A stretch of DNA of 5,464 nt, from the NCBI GenBank assembly GCA_902782785.1, contig CACZOH010000211.1, positions 1-5,464 of the forward strand, written 5' to 3'. Every line of letters begins with the position of its first letter. Position 1 is the first letter of the stretch. Shown here in pieces: positions 5,415 through 5,464 of this stretch. The translations under genes were made by a program, and so were the position numbers. This DNA is from an uncultured Ruminococcus sp. (lineage in GTDB: Bacteria; Bacillota; Clostridia; Oscillospirales; CAG-272). Under the pieces are notes generated by a model, which had not been told where the DNA came from, made no database searches, and worked only from the letters and a program-made list of their open reading frames with translations.

Positions 5415-5464
5415 TATACCTTCCCCTGTTGGGGAAGGGGGACCGTGCCGTGCACGGTGGATGA
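5415..5464 (-). repeat. Hairpin repeat unit, cut by window end
   Basis: This is a tandem copy of the unit at 5364-5414, with ccttcccc-tgtt-ggggaagg (5419-5438) and then a small stem accgtgc-cgt-gcacggt (5442-5458) and ggtggatga. The small stem differs in sequence from the other copies but still pairs. Confidence 0.75.

Larger units (their letters stand above)
5132..5464. other. Gene-free repeat-rich intergenic region (right)
   Basis: No credible gene is seen here. The stretch holds the terminator of the preceding gene, a second terminator-like hairpin, a GC-rich inverted repeat (ccgggca/tgcccgg, 5266-5287), the right arm of the long inverted repeat, and two tandem hairpin repeat units. The last unit is cut by the window end, so the repeat cluster probably continues. 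Confidence 0.8.

Noticed and set aside
5364..5464. CRISPR-like tandem repeats
   Set aside because: There are only two adjacent units, the spacing is a few bases rather than spacer-sized, the units are internally palindromic, and the same units occur elsewhere in the window.

Overview
The window carries four genes and looks like chromosomal DNA from an uncultured gut-type Clostridia (Bacillota, perhaps Oscillospirales or Christensenellales). Three things point there: consensus sigma-A promoters with AAGGAGG ribosome binding sites, secreted proteins ending in an NPxTxD-like tail with a membrane segment and KKVR, and intergenic GC-rich hairpin repeats (ccttcccc/ggggaagg with cctcatccacc) of the kind scattered through such genomes. 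The lineage is inferred from style, not from a marker gene.

Layout. Positions 1-482 hold no gene. They are a mosaic of hairpin repeats ending in a terminator for the first gene. Positions 483-1580 (minus) encode a secreted, membrane- or wall-anchored beta-rich surface protein. A 185-base divergent intergenic region follows, with a perfect consensus promoter for the minus gene, a good promoter for the plus genes, and a near-perfect 24-base palindrome centred between them. Positions 1766-3922 (plus) are a tight two-gene operon: a Kef/NapA-type cation:proton antiporter and a divergent MgtC/SapB-family membrane protein. After a 90-base gap with a second perfect consensus promoter, 4013-5131 (plus) encodes a second surface protein that is paralogous to the first. 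Positions 5132-5464 return to terminator plus hairpin repeats.

The arrangement is roughly mirror-symmetric. The two paralogous surface-protein genes point outward, each ends in a nearly identical 3' segment and UUCG-loop terminator, and beyond them lie inverted arms of about 130 bases with a 66-base identical core. The ion-transport operon sits in the middle. The antiporter and MgtC-like protein probably act together in cation/pH homeostasis at the membrane. The two surface proteins look highly expressed (ideal promoters and ribosome binding sites, different codon choice from the operon) and probably display carbohydrate-binding-like modules on the cell surface. No direct functional link between the surface proteins and the ion-transport pair is visible. 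No transposase, recombinase, RNA gene or CRISPR array was seen.
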